A stretch of 64,000 nucleotides of DNA, taken from contig VRMN01000001.1 in NCBI GenBank assembly GCA_008690995.1, positions 744,001 through 808,000 of the forward strand, read 5' to 3'. Origin of the DNA: Porphyridium purpureum (lineage: Eukaryota; Rhodophyta; Bangiophyceae; Porphyridiales; Porphyridiaceae). Positions 48,720 to 58,219 of the stretch are shown in pieces. The position numbers were made by a program, and so were the translations under genes. Position 1 is the first letter of the stretch; every line of letters begins with the position of its first letter. The notes under the pieces are model-generated. The model was not told the DNA's origin and did not search any database. It saw only the letters and a program-made list of their open reading frames with translations.

Positions 48720-50948
48720 CTAAACGGGCTCATCGCACGTGATATCAACAGTCTCGACCCCTGGGTTCCCTGCGATAGTGCGTTCGCGCTGTGGCTCACC
48801 ATTCTCCGCAATCATGTCAGATACTACGGACTGCTCCACTGCCGGCGACAATGCTTCATGCGGTCCTGGAATTGAGCGTTCCACGTGAACCGAGTTAGCG
48901 ATAATATCAGGCGGGAATTCTTTTCTCAATCGAACCTGAAAATATTCGGCTGGACTTTTCCTGGCCCACTTTGTCTGAAAGCATTCCCACAGAATTATGC
49001 CTTCATTGTCACCACAAAGTCTGCTCTGAACCTCGTCGTGCTTCAAAAATTCGCAAAGTCGAAGCAGTGGAACGTCCGTCCAATTCTGAATTTCGGCAGC
49101 AAGAAAGCCACGCATCATACACTTTGCGAAGAAAAGGGTTGCACGAGTGTCAATCATGGAGACGCTGCTTTCGAACGATTCCAAACATAAGTGCATGATA
49201 ACCGATGACAGCCTGCACAGCGAGACCAGGCATTCAGTCCACTGCTTGCGCTGATCCGATACCTTTGCACTCCAATCTCCAGTATTTCGTGTCGAGAGTT
49301 CCTTCGCCTTCAAACTTGTTTTGCCAGCCGGCAAGAGCACCTGGGTTGTCTCGGCAGGCTCTGTTCTGCATAGTGCGTTCCAAAAAATTTGAAAGATGTG
49401 CTGGCCCCAAAACGGGAACCTCCCGAGTATTTCGCAAGCGATGGTTTCGCACTCCTTGGCAAACTCTATGATCTTGAATCCCGCATTCTGCCTCACGAAA
49501 ATCGTTGCTCCCTCCAGCCAAACAAGCAATCCTCTTGCAAGTATGGGGTGTGAAAGCACAAGCTCTCGTTTTTGCTTGTACTGGTTATCCTTGAGCACAC
49601 TCACGGATTTCGGCATCACACACAGGCGAGAGAGCTCCTCGAGTTTCTGCGCAAATTGCTCACGCTCGGAATTGCCGGCAGGAGACAATCCAACGACACG
49701 GAAGGCAATAATCTGACAAGCAAGAGTACGCACACGGCCTCGGCGGATCTGCTCGGCTTGCAGAGCAAAGAGAAACCACAAGAGAGAATCCAAAACCGTC
49801 TGGAAACCCACGCATTCAAAGAGCGGCCCCACAAGTTCCGTATCCTCCAAGCCCTCGTCTCTGCCTTCCTCTAGTATTGCCACACAGTCACTGAACAATT
49901 CGTCCAGGAAGCCATCTTCCGCCTGGGCAAGACTTATTTCTTCCAGCTGCGTGTCGTACGGAATTTTGCGCGGGCTCGCATGGCGGGTGGCCAAGTTGAT
50001 CAATTTCATTAGACCTATCCACGTCTCAGACTCTCGTTTTAACCCTCGCTTGCCAAACCAGAATGTTGCGATCATTTGTTGAATCGATGCCAGTTGCCCC
50101 GAGACAAGAACTGCGGGGCAAGTGAAGCACAGTTCGTGGACAAGCCTTACCATCAAGCGCGAAAACCGTCGATCTGGCGATGTTACCGCCTGATGAATAA
50201 ATATATGGAAAACACGGAAGTAATCAATGTCATCATCGTCCGGAAGAATGCTAGAAAGTCGAGCAATGAGATGACGAATTTCTAGCATCTCATCCAGAAG
50301 ACTTTGAATTCGAGCGCCGCGATCCAGCCAGTGTTCCACTTCTCCAACCACAGCAGCCAGCAAACGCTTCGGGTCGGACGCTTGTGGATTCTCGCGCAGG
50401 GAGCGCACGGCTGAGACGAAAACAGATTTGCCGGTTCCAAGCTTTTCTTCCAGTCGATCGAGAAAGCCCTTGTACCTTTCGTAGTCCTTGGCAAAGGCCG
50501 GTATGAGGAGAGGATATTCCAAGGCACTAATTTGGCTGCTCGAGTTGAACCGCTGATACCCCACCTCGCAAAGTGCGTCATCGTCGAGCTTTTGCATAGC
50601 CTCCATGGCGTGCTTTTCTGCGTCTGGCTCGGAGCTCACGCCATTCGCAATCGCACGATGTTTCACAAAGGTGCTCAGAACGTGTCTCAAGACGACGCAG
50701 CTGGCCTCCTTGCCCTCATAATTCGCCACGAGCAGGTCCATCAGCCTATTCAGCAGCACTTGGTCGCCCGGGTCCTTCTGGCGCAGCCGAAGCAGCTGGT
50801 CCGCGCAGACCATGTCGGGGTCCATCACCGCGTCTGGCGTCGCGAACTTGGCTTCCATCTCCTGCCTTTCTTTCGCGTCCAGCGGCCTTCCGCGCTTGCG
50901 CGCCGGCCCGGCGTTCTGCGCGGGAGCTGCATGTCTGGACCGAAGCAT
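48720..50948 (-). CDS. TH1/NELF-C/D-like protein (candidate)
   Basis: All-helical protein of 742 residues without membrane segments or signal peptide. Two regions resemble human NELF-C/D (TH1). Near the N-terminus, FATPDAVMDPDMVCADQLLR and VLLNRLMDLLVANYEGKEAS follow the FSTRDYIMEPSIF...NVIQLLSENYTAVAQ pattern. In the C-terminal half, HPILARGLLVWLEGATIFV aligns with FPVVAMGVLKWVDWTVSEP and is followed by helices that read similarly. NELF holds promoter-proximal RNA polymerase II in animals. The assignment rests on weak pattern similarity only. Alternatives are another helical-repeat nuclear protein or an orphan. The N-terminus is basic (RKRGRPLDAKER), like an AT-hook or nuclear signal. The first ATG, at 50948, is used. 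Confidence 0.5.
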   Translation of the reverse strand: MLRSRHAAPAQNAGPARKRGRPLDAKERQEMEAKFATPDAVMDPDMVCADQLLRLRQKDPGDQVLLNRLMDLLVANYEGKEASCVVLRHVLSTFVKHRAIANGVSSEPDAEKHAMEAMQKLDDDALCEVGYQRFNSSSQISALEYPLLIPAFAKDYERYKGFLDRLEEKLGTGKSVFVSAVRSLRENPQASDPKRLLAAVVGEVEHWLDRGARIQSLLDEMLEIRHLIARLSSILPDDDDIDYFRVFHIFIHQAVTSPDRRFSRLMVRLVHELCFTCPAVLVSGQLASIQQMIATFWFGKRGLKRESETWIGLMKLINLATRHASPRKIPYDTQLEEISLAQAEDGFLDELFSDCVAILEEGRDEGLEDTELVGPLFECVGFQTVLDSLLWFLFALQAEQIRRGRVRTLACQIIAFRVVGLSPAGNSEREQFAQKLEELSRLCVMPKSVSVLKDNQYKQKRELVLSHPILARGLLVWLEGATIFVRQNAGFKIIEFAKECETIACEILGRFPFWGQHIFQIFWNALCRTEPAETTQVLLPAGKTSLKAKELSTRNTGDWSAKVSDQRKQWTECLVSLCRLSSVIMHLCLESFESSVSMIDTRATLFFAKCMMRGFLAAEIQNWTDVPLLRLCEFLKHDEVQSRLCGDNEGIILWECFQTKWARKSPAEYFQVRLRKEFPPDIIANSVHVERSIPGPHEALSPAVEQSVVSDMIAENGEPQRERTIAGNPGVETVDITCDEPV

Positions 50949-51185
50949 CGCATTCTGAGCACCGTGCGCGAAAAGCTGCACGCACGCTTGCTCGCACCAG
51001 CCCTGAAGTGCTCAAACCCTAAAGCTTCAACCACGCGGAGGTACAGCAACTGTACTTCATCCTGTACAGTTTCTAGTGTACTAATCCTAAACGGACGAGT
51101 GCGTTGAGGGGAGGGGGACGGCGGATGTGTGCGCGACAGAGACACTCAGGGACGCAGGGAGGGAGGGACGGATGGAAGGGGAACG
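50949..51185. promoter_or_regulatory. Divergent promoter region, NELF-C/D-like gene and mL41
   Basis: 237 nt between two divergent start codons. It contains a cluster of GTAC-type motifs: GTACAG (51041-51046), ACTGTAC (51049-51055) and TGTACAGT (51063-51070), with no TATA box. The cluster lies 90-120 nt from each start codon. Confidence 0.5.
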
Positions 51186-51575
51186 ATGGCGGACTTGTTT
51201 GGACAAATATTCTTGAGAGGACGGACGCTGGCGCGGAACAAGATGCCGTACCTCCACCCGAAGCACGGGAACAAGAACTACAACAAGGGGTATAGTGCGA
51301 GGCGGTTGGGGCGGCACACGCCGTGGGCTGGCTACCGGATCGATCCGTTGATGGTCCCCGAGTATGTTGCACCGGATCTGACGAATTGCGACCTCAAGCC
51401 GTACGTCGATTACCGTGCGCCGCTGGTTAAAGTGGGCCCGCCCCCCGTCGTGAAATACAGGAAGCTGACCAAGGAGCAGTTTGAGCACGTCATGAAACTG
51501 CGCCGCGCGAAGGCCGACCCAGAAGGCTCGCCGTACACGCCGATTGGATGGCCCGAGAACGGCAACGTGTGGTGA
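51186..51575 (+). CDS. MRPL41: Mitochondrial large ribosomal subunit protein mL41
   Basis: Small mitochondrial ribosomal protein of 129 residues. The diagnostic block MVPEYVAPDLTNCDLKPYVDYRAP matches human MRPL41 ([21 protein letters not shown]) almost position by position. It is preceded by the basic GNKNYNKGYSARRLGRHT region, which aligns with the family's glycine/lysine-rich RNA-binding part. The ATG at 51186 (MADLFGQIFLRGRTLARNKM) gives a short amphipathic, basic leader. No intron. It is shorter than the animal protein at the C-terminus, as in fungi and plants. Confidence 0.88.
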   Translation: MADLFGQIFLRGRTLARNKMPYLHPKHGNKNYNKGYSARRLGRHTPWAGYRIDPLMVPEYVAPDLTNCDLKPYVDYRAPLVKVGPPPVVKYRKLTKEQFEHVMKLRRAKADPEGSPYTPIGWPENGNVW

Positions 51576-52115
51576 TCCAGCGCGATTGCCTGTTCCGCCA
51601 AGATTTTTTTGGGCTTGCTGGGTACGTTAAGCTTGTCGACCGAAATGGGTCAAACGCCATATTTTGTGTGAATAGTTGTTTGTTTGCGTGCTCGTTCGTG
51701 GTACGCCTCACTTGCATGAGCTTGCAGTCGGACAGGATGGCTCTTTCCCCGTAAGATCGACCATGGTTCCGTTCATGAAAGACACTCAAAATCGTAACAT
51801 CAAGCCACGATTGAGTGACACTGATCCGACTGCGGGCTCCAAGATATATTCACGTTCGTGAGCAGCAGAGTTGCATGCGCACGACGGGAGACATGTCTGC
51901 GATTGCTTTTCCCCTTTTGTCGTATCGTGGGTGGTATCTGACCAAAGTTCTGTGATCGTTTCGTCCATGTGCGCTCGCGTATGTGTCCTCTTTTCGTGTC
52001 TTATGAGCTTCGTTGGAACTTTTCTAGTCAGGCTGAACATATGTGTATATTTAATCCTGCGCCAGCCGCCTGGTAAAATAAAAAAAAACTAAGTACGGAG
52101 GACCGTACTTGCTCT
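51576..52115. other. Convergent 3' region of mL41 and mL46
   Basis: 540 nt between two stop codons on opposite strands. No gene is supported. A poly-A tract (AATAAAAAAAAAACT, near 52076-52090) may be a polyadenylation region for either transcript. Confidence 0.4.
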
Positions 52116-53114
52116 CTATTGTGCAGGACCCGCCGCTTGTTCTTCTGTTGGACCTCTGGCCTCCGGTCGCCTTCTTGCTTCAGGGTATCTTCTAAAGACC
52201 TTTGTTGGCGGCTTGAGATTCTGTGCGTCTGGGTCAAAGACAAGCACGTCCTCTACCGCTTTGTAATACTGAGGTGAAATATATTCTTTGAGTTCTTCGG
52301 CAGTGAGCCACAGAAAGTCGACACCATGGCGGAGCTTCGAAACTTCTCCGGTAATCAGCTCTGCAGGATAAAAGAAGATCTTGACGCCGTGAACCTGGTT
52401 CTTCTTCTGGTACTCGGCCGAGTAGCTATACTCTAGATGCGCATGAGGCCGGTAGGTTGTATAGTAAGTTTGAACTTTTTGATCGCCCAGCACGGCCTTC
52501 AGTGCCTTCTCTGCGGAATCGCGCAATTTTTCGTCATCCCCAGTGACGCGCTGCGGAAACTGATAAAATTCACTTGTCTCTGTCCGCTTCAGGACAAAGT
52601 ATAGCGTCCGATCGAGCTTCCGATGCAGCGAGCGAAGGTCGTTCGTTTTATCGGCTTCGGTGATACGTGGCGCCGGCACGAACAACTCCCCGCGCTTCTG
52701 GTTTGCTTTAAATGAATCTCGTTCCATCTCTGACACAGGTTGCAAGCGCTCATCTCGCCTCGCGGCAAACCGGTTGAAGTGCTGAAACTTGTTCTCCTCG
52801 TACAGCTCCTCAATTGGCTTTGGTTGCGGTAGGATGATCGGCCCGCGTTCAAAGATTACCGCGCTCGCAAACTTCCACGGGAATCCGCTCGGCCCTAAAA
52901 CAACCCGATCCTTCATAGGCACAACGACCTCTGGCGTGTCGCGCTTCGAACCGAACAGCCACTGAAGCTCCTCGGACTTGAAGCGCCGCGGCTTGCCGGT
53001 GAAGCCGCGTACTTGCGCGAGCTCACCATGCCGTGTCTTTTGCACAAGCATGTACTTGGCGGATAGTTCCGACAAAGCGCGACATGGCCACGACACTTTC
53101 CGGCTCAGATTCAT
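52116..53114 (-). CDS. MRPL46: Mitochondrial large ribosomal subunit protein mL46
   Basis: The 332-residue protein carries a Nudix-like fold without a functional Nudix box, as usual for mL46. It has the LDRTLYFVLKRTETSEFYQFP strand pair, then LRDSAEKALKAVLGDQ in the helix place and HGVKIFFYPAELITG. DFLWLTAEELKEYISPQYYK closes the fold. The N-terminal part has the ASAVIFERGPIILPQPKPIE block typical of the family, preceded by a basic leader from the ATG at 53114. It functions in the mitochondrial large subunit near the central protuberance. The tail is Arg/Glu/Pro-rich. Confidence 0.85.
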   Translation of the reverse strand: MNLSRKVSWPCRALSELSAKYMLVQKTRHGELAQVRGFTGKPRRFKSEELQWLFGSKRDTPEVVVPMKDRVVLGPSGFPWKFASAVIFERGPIILPQPKPIEELYEENKFQHFNRFAARRDERLQPVSEMERDSFKANQKRGELFVPAPRITEADKTNDLRSLHRKLDRTLYFVLKRTETSEFYQFPQRVTGDDEKLRDSAEKALKAVLGDQKVQTYYTTYRPHAHLEYSYSAEYQKKNQVHGVKIFFYPAELITGEVSKLRHGVDFLWLTAEELKEYISPQYYKAVEDVLVFDPDAQNLKPPTKVFRRYPEARRRPEARGPTEEQAAGPAQ

Positions 53115-53405
53115 CCTCGCTGGTGACTCTCACTCGAATCACTCGCCTACCACTCTTCGGCCGTCGAGCCTGCAAAAATGTTTGGTTCTGTGTCCCACAT
53201 GCGCCGTGAAAGATCGACGCCACTCGTTCGACAAGGACGGGCGTTAAGCGGTACGAAGAGATGAAACTGGGATAGCGGGGCTGAGGCGTGATCAATCCAC
53301 CGCCACATGTAACTGAAGACCATGTCGTTTATATATGTGGAGCTTAACATACGAATGAAAAGATGAATCGAGGCCAATGCATGCCGACTGTCGCTGTGGG
53401 CACTT

Positions 53406-53798
53406 TCAATCCTTAATCTTGTCGAACTCGCCTGCGTAGCCAAGGGCGCCCATATGCCAGACCTTACCTGGAGTGGGCGGCAGGTCCGAAACCGTCCTAT
53501 ACGGCTCAACTGTTTCGCGCGTGATCCTGCGGCGAGAGTCACGCACCGAGTAGTTAATGTCAAACACCTTGCGGTACTCGCCTTGCGGAATCTGGACCTT
53601 TGGCTGGGACGCCGGGGACGGGTATCGGTAGTGCGTTTCCTGGAATGGCCTACGCAGTGTGTCTTCGGCCAAGTCCTGTCGCAAGATCTTCCCCGTCGTC
53701 AGAATCGTCTTCATCCGCTCAATCAGCCCGCGAAGCCCTCCCGCGTTCGCACCGCTTTGAGCCCCGCTCAGAAGCATGCGTGTTGGTCGCAGCGCCAT
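53406..53798 (-). CDS. NADH dehydrogenase (complex I) subunit NDUFA7/B14.5a-like
   Basis: The 130-residue protein has the family order. A helical N-terminus (LRGLIERMKTILTTGK, like LIQRLRNWASGHDLQ in human) comes first. A Pro-rich link (QETHYRYPSPASQPKVQIPQ) follows, and then the diagnostic VFDINYSVRDSRRR, which parallels NYYCTRDGRRES. NDUFA7 is an accessory subunit in the peripheral arm of mitochondrial complex I. The start at 53798 gives a basic leader without acidic residues. The assignment rests on the short YxxRDxRR region and the layout, so it is probable rather than certain. Confidence 0.65.
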   Translation of the reverse strand: MALRPTRMLLSGAQSGANAGGLRGLIERMKTILTTGKILRQDLAEDTLRRPFQETHYRYPSPASQPKVQIPQGEYRKVFDINYSVRDSRRRITRETVEPYRTVSDLPPTPGKVWHMGALGYAGEFDKIKD

Positions 53799-54119
53799 GC
53801 TGTTTGTGTCGTGCTTGCGCTTGTGCTCACCCACGCGCTCGCCACCACTCCGTTCTTCCCAACCCGCTTGTTTGTGCGGAGACCCTTCACACACTGTTGA
53901 ACATCACACGTGCGCGAAAGACTTCTGCCGGTAACGCGGTGGCTGGATTTGACGCAAAGTGGATAGGGACGAGGCCGTGTTGGAGCAAAGGGAAACAGAA
54001 TTTCCGCAGTGGAGCAATCCGTGACGAGGATGCAGCAACGATAGACGCCAGTCTCGCAGAAAACAAACAAACTAACAAGTGCAGTTTACCCGTCTCTGAG
54101 ATCTTGATAATGAGGGGAA
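53799..54119. other. Intergenic region between the NDUFA7-like gene and GMPPA
   Basis: 321 nt upstream of the minus-strand NDUFA7-like gene and downstream of GMPPA. No gene or clear core promoter element is seen. Confidence 0.35.
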
Positions 54120-55388
54120 TTACAAGATGATCTCGCCGCGACAGCTGCTGCTAATGCTCTTGTTCGCGAGGACGACGCAGCTATCAACAACGACCTCGGC
54201 GTTGGCAGTCACCCCGGCACTGAAAATGGACGGGCTGGTTTCTGAGCCCTGCACGCGAGTCCAAGCGCCGATTTGCGAGTTCCATCCAATGATGCTGTTC
54301 TTGACGAACGCGTGCTCGCGGATAATCACGTCCTCGAGGATGATGCAGTCCAGCAGACGCGCACCGGCACCAATCATAACACCGGCCGCGATGGTCACGT
54401 TAGGCCCCACACGTGCACCCGGTTGAATATTTGCAGACGGATGGATCAAGCATGGCTCCTGGATATCCAGCTTCGCGGCGCTTGTCCCGACGTCGAAACT
54501 ACTTTGGCTCGCTGCCCTGGCAAGCGTGCCGCGCGTGGCGGCCAGGTTTTTCGACAGGAGCTCTGGCTTTGCCTTGGCAAAGTATTCCAGGTAGAGCTTG
54601 GTCGCAATCAACGCGTGCACAGGGACCTTGATCTGAAACCAGAATTCCTCCATCTTGTACACGTAGATGAACTGCTGGCCAGCCATAGGCATGAGTAGAT
54701 CCTGCTCCAATCGAACAATCCCTTCTTCTTGATCCGAGCCCATTGCTGACGAACGCGATCCGCCAACGGTCTGCAGCTTGTCAAACACGTCCGGATGGAA
54801 GACGTAAACGCCGCAGTTGATGACCGGCGAGATGTTGGACTGTGGCTTGGCGGCGTAGTGGATCATCTCATCGCTTTCCGGATTCACGGCCATTTCGCCA
54901 TACTTGTGCGCCTCCTCTAGGGACAGCTCCTTCCCGAGCACCGTGACCCTGGCCGATTTGGCGGCATGGAAAGCAAGCATTTTGGCGAGCGGGAATGAGC
55001 AGGCAATGTCGCAGTGTAAAATCACGACGGCAGATGGGTCGCCGGCCAGAATGTCGTCTCGGTAGCGATTAAGGCCGCCGGCAGAGCCGAGCGACACGAT
55101 TTCGCGCAAGTATCGAATGCGGATCCCGTACCTCTCGGTGCACCCCTCGATGAACGGTGTGAAGAGCTCTTCCTCATAAAAGCCCAGCAGAATGATCTCC
55201 GCCATATTGTCGAGCGTGGCGCACGCCTGGATGTGATGCTCGACCATGGGGAAGCCCGCCACCGGGAAGAGCGGTTTCGGGCAGTCCATCGAGAGCGGGC
55301 GAAAGCGCGTGCCCTTGGACGCGCCGCCCACCAGGATCACAGCCTTGACGGGGCCCGTCTTCTGCTTCTTGCTCACTGGCTCCCCCAT
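54120..55388 (-). CDS. GMPPA: Mannose-1-phosphate guanylyltransferase alpha-type (GMPPA)
   Basis: GDP-mannose pyrophosphorylase family member of 422 residues, acting in the cytosol. The nucleotidyltransferase domain starts with VKAVILVGGASKGTRFRPLS; the extra residues before the G-T-R signature are typical of the alpha rather than the catalytic beta type. It contains FPVAGFPMVEHHI, LHCDIACSFPLAKML and NCGVYVFHPDVF. The C-terminal half is a left-handed beta-helix (IQPGARVGPNVTIAAGVMIG) ending with the hallmark SSCRGEIIL. In animals the alpha type is a GDP-mannose-sensing regulatory partner of the beta type. GDP-mannose feeds glycoprotein, cell-wall polysaccharide and ascorbate synthesis. The start at 55388 is the first ATG. 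Confidence 0.92.
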   Translation of the reverse strand: MGEPVSKKQKTGPVKAVILVGGASKGTRFRPLSMDCPKPLFPVAGFPMVEHHIQACATLDNMAEIILLGFYEEELFTPFIEGCTERYGIRIRYLREIVSLGSAGGLNRYRDDILAGDPSAVVILHCDIACSFPLAKMLAFHAAKSARVTVLGKELSLEEAHKYGEMAVNPESDEMIHYAAKPQSNISPVINCGVYVFHPDVFDKLQTVGGSRSSAMGSDQEEGIVRLEQDLLMPMAGQQFIYVYKMEEFWFQIKVPVHALIATKLYLEYFAKAKPELLSKNLAATRGTLARAASQSSFDVGTSAAKLDIQEPCLIHPSANIQPGARVGPNVTIAAGVMIGAGARLLDCIILEDVIIREHAFVKNSIIGWNSQIGAWTRVQGSETSPSIFSAGVTANAEVVVDSCVVLANKSISSSCRGEIIL

Positions 55389-56170
55389 CTTACGAGCAGG
55401 ATCCGACGTAGCGGCTCGCAAAGTCTCTCGCTAGCCGTCAGAACGCTGCTCTCCACCGCCACGCCACAACCTTTACTCGCTTGCATCCACCGGTTGCCAC
55501 ACTCACACTAAAGAAGCCGCATCACCCCGATTCGTCATAAACACCCTCCATGGGCAAATAAGCTCAGTTTCTGATCTTCAGCCATGCGGGCTATCGATGG
55601 CAGATGTTGCGACAGGCTGGCTGGTTGGGTGGCTGGTTAACCCGCGCGTCGAAGAAAAGCAGGTTTATCGTTTTGGTGGAGTGCCGAGAGCGAGTTCTGG
55701 AATGGCAAGAGCCATCCCTGCGCGAGTCTGGTGTCCGCGTTGAATGAATGTTCTATCTTCTGGGCGTTTTGCGTGCAGAGTGGTTCGCGGGTGCGCTAGC
55801 ACACGACGCAAGCGGCGAAAATGAAGAATACAGGTCTTGGGTGCAACAGGAACACCGCAATCAAACACGAGCTCGGTCGCTTCGTCGATGTTGGATTACA
55901 CGCGCGCGCAACCATGTGGCTCTCTATCTCGCTCTCATTGGTTCGCCCTGCACACACGCACGCACAGACAAACACAGGAGCGAAGAATAGATGACGGTTC
56001 TCGGATACGAGAGCTTTGGCACGATAATACACACCGCAACCGTCCTGCCCTCGAAGAAGCTTAGTGGTACAAATCTTCTGTGAATCTCTCGGGAAAGTCC
56101 CCCCCCGAAGCGTGCCACAGCCTACTTGCCGGTCCGACGCCGCCCAGGGGATAGCGCTGCGCAGGTTTGC
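55389..56170. other. Intergenic region upstream of GMPPA
   Basis: About 780 nt with no recognised gene. Short frames overlap on both strands. A run of seven C (56100-56106) lies near the small orphan's 3' end. Confidence 0.35.
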
Positions 56171-56485
56171 TTACTTGTTCTCATCCATCGCGGAATCCTC
56201 TTCCAAGACCGCTTCGGCCTCCTTCAAGTACGCCATGTCCTGACTCTCCGGGGGCGGCGTCTCCCCCCACTTTTCCAGCTGCTCTCGGTGCTCTTCACAC
56301 TCTTGTCTCGCATTGGCAGGCATGGGTGTCTTTTTTCTGCTCATGCCGCGCTTGATGGGACCCTCGGAGGCCGGCGGCATCTGTCCAAACTGTACACTCA
56401 CCTTCTTCTTTGGAGACAAGGGCTTCTGCTGCGCGTTCTCTGCTGTGGCCGCGCCCGCGTCGGCTGCCTTTCCTTGCCCCTCCAT
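56171..56485 (-). CDS. Hypothetical charged 104-aa protein
   Basis: Not recognised. From the ATG at 56485 the product reads as a soluble, charged, low-complexity protein. It has an Ala/Glu-rich start, then SPKKKVSVQFGQMPP, a basic KRGMSRKKTPMP segment, and an acidic helical end (ECEEHREQLEKWGE...EAEAVLEEDSAMDENK). It has no signal peptide or membrane segment. The switch from basic to acidic halves suggests a small nuclear or regulatory protein, but this is inference. A frame extension upstream lacks an ATG. Confidence 0.45.
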   Translation of the reverse strand: MEGQGKAADAGAATAENAQQKPLSPKKKVSVQFGQMPPASEGPIKRGMSRKKTPMPANARQECEEHREQLEKWGETPPPESQDMAYLKEAEAVLEEDSAMDENK

Positions 56486-57049
56486 TCCGCGCGTGTCCAC
56501 CAGCCCGCTCGCACCCACCCTTCCCTCCCCCACACAGATCGCTCCTCGTCCTCGTCACCGTCCCAGCCACGCGATATCCTCCTCGCGTCCCACTACCCCT
56601 TACTACCACAACCACCACCACACACAGAAACACACACAATGCCCACCGCACTCCTCCTTCCCCCCTAGTCTTCCTTACCTCAGCGCCTCCTAAAATCGCC
56701 ATCGCCATCGCCATCGCCACCGCCAACACTCCAAGCCTCCGCTTCCCGGAAATCGGTCCGTCGCACGCCTTTGGTAGCACCAAAGCGCCGTCTACATAGA
56801 AAGACAAGATAAGACAAACTTTCATGGCGCTCCCTCCCGATCAGACCTTCTGATTTTGGGGCGTGTTTTGTATGTTTGTGTGTCTGTATTGGTGTCATAC
56901 TAAAAGCGCACGGTTCCTCGACTGAGGTGGAGGCGAAATTTCGCGTCTGGTGACGCGCGTGAATTTGAGAAGAGGGAACGGAGGGGGGGGATCGGGAGGT
57001 ACAGTGTTTGTGTGTGTCTGGGGGGTCCGGGTACAGTGCATTCGAGGAT
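56486..57049. other. Intergenic region with hexanucleotide repeat
   Basis: No supported gene in 564 nt; several long overlapping minus-strand frames are produced by repeats and C-rich sequence. ATCGCC is repeated four times at 56695-56718, followed by ACCGCC. Two GTACAGT copies lie at 56999-57005 and 57031-57037. Confidence 0.4.
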
Positions 57050-58219
57050 TTAGGGTTGTGTACAGGGTGGAAGCGCGGTGCTGGCTTGGAGGAGGGTATG
57101 GTCGAGGCGGGCGCGACGCAGGTGGCGTCCGATGAAGAGGATGCGGGAGCCGAGGAGTTCCCATGGCTGAGAGGTGGAGAGCGACGCGTTGCCGGCGGGC
57201 GCGCAGACTTCGAACGTGTCGTCCACGCCTTGCACAATCCACCAGTGCGGCGGCTCGCGCTCCCGCTCGTGCTCGGCGTCGCCAGCGCGCGCAGGCGTCG
57301 CCACAGCCACGCGAACAACGCCCTTGATGCGCCAGATCTCTTGCCGGCGCTGCTTCTGATCGTTGGCTTCTAGCAAAGGGTCGCTGCCGCCATTGTCCTC
57401 GACGTCGTCATCGTCGCAACCCCACAGCAAGTCGCCCAGCGCACGTTCCAGTGCACGCGGCTGGAACGTCCAGTTGGCAGGAACGAGAACGACGTGGCTT
57501 TCCAGGCCATGTGAGTGCGACTGCGGCCCGTGACTGTCAGCCGATGTAAGCGCGAGGTCCCGCCGCACCGCGTTAACACTCATCTCGAAGGCGCGTATTC
57601 TAAGCAGGTCATGTAGCGGCACGTCACACTGAACGCAAGCCTGCACGCGCACGCCAGGATTATGGCGTTGCACAAAATCTTCCATGAGTTCGCGCTCTGT
57701 GTCGCTGATCCGGTCTACTTTGTTCAGAAGCACACGGTCCGCAAGCGCAATCTGCTTGATAAACTCGAGGCGGTCCACTTTCCCTTCGGTCTTGACCGCA
57801 CTGGCGTCAACGACCGTGATAATGCCGTCCAGCGCAAGGCGCATTTCCAGTGCCTCGTCGACCCAGAACAAAGCGGCGACGGGCGCCGGATCCGCGGCGC
57901 CAGACGCTTCAATTACAATGTGGTCGATCTGCTTGGCCGCCAGCAGCCGAGCGAGCGCGTCCACGAGGTCGTCCTTGACAGTGCAACATAAGCAGCCGTT
58001 AGGAAGCTCAACAAACTCCGGGATAAGTGTGCTATCCACTCCTTGTGTTACAATGCTATTCTCAATTCCCAGCGTCTGTCCAAACTCATTCTCGACCACT
58101 GCAATCCGCAGTCCATGCTTCTCAGTCAGAATGCGACGGATTAATGTGCTCTTCCCTGCCCCCAAGAATCCGCTGACGAGCGTGACCGGGACAACACCCG
58201 GCTCTTCGATGCTCGACAT
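57050..58219 (-). CDS. CobW/COG0523 GTPase, zinc metallochaperone ZNG1-like
   Basis: G3E-family GTPase of 389 residues. It has the P-loop SGFLGAGKST near the N-terminus, the metal-binding CxCC in NGCLCCTV, the switch region EASGAADPAPV and the guanine-specificity motif LLNKVD. A C-terminal CobW_C domain (RIKGVVRVAV...WWIVQGVDDTFE) follows. A His-rich loop (SHGPQSHSHGLESH) between the domains may also bind metal. Eukaryotic members (CBWD/ZNG1) deliver zinc to methionine aminopeptidase 1 in the cytosol; that role is taken from the family. An extra acidic insert (CDDDDVEDNGG) interrupts the C-terminal domain. Confidence 0.9.
   Translation of the reverse strand: MSSIEEPGVVPVTLVSGFLGAGKSTLIRRILTEKHGLRIAVVENEFGQTLGIENSIVTQGVDSTLIPEFVELPNGCLCCTVKDDLVDALARLLAAKQIDHIVIEASGAADPAPVAALFWVDEALEMRLALDGIITVVDASAVKTEGKVDRLEFIKQIALADRVLLNKVDRISDTERELMEDFVQRHNPGVRVQACVQCDVPLHDLLRIRAFEMSVNAVRRDLALTSADSHGPQSHSHGLESHVVLVPANWTFQPRALERALGDLLWGCDDDDVEDNGGSDPLLEANDQKQRRQEIWRIKGVVRVAVATPARAGDAEHEREREPPHWWIVQGVDDTFEVCAPAGNASLSTSQPWELLGSRILFIGRHLRRARLDHTLLQASTALPPCTQP

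Noticed and set aside
56680-57318. 212-codon minus-strand frame
   Set aside because: It is built from the ATCGCC repeat and C-rich DNA and overlaps the ZNG1 C-terminus in another frame.
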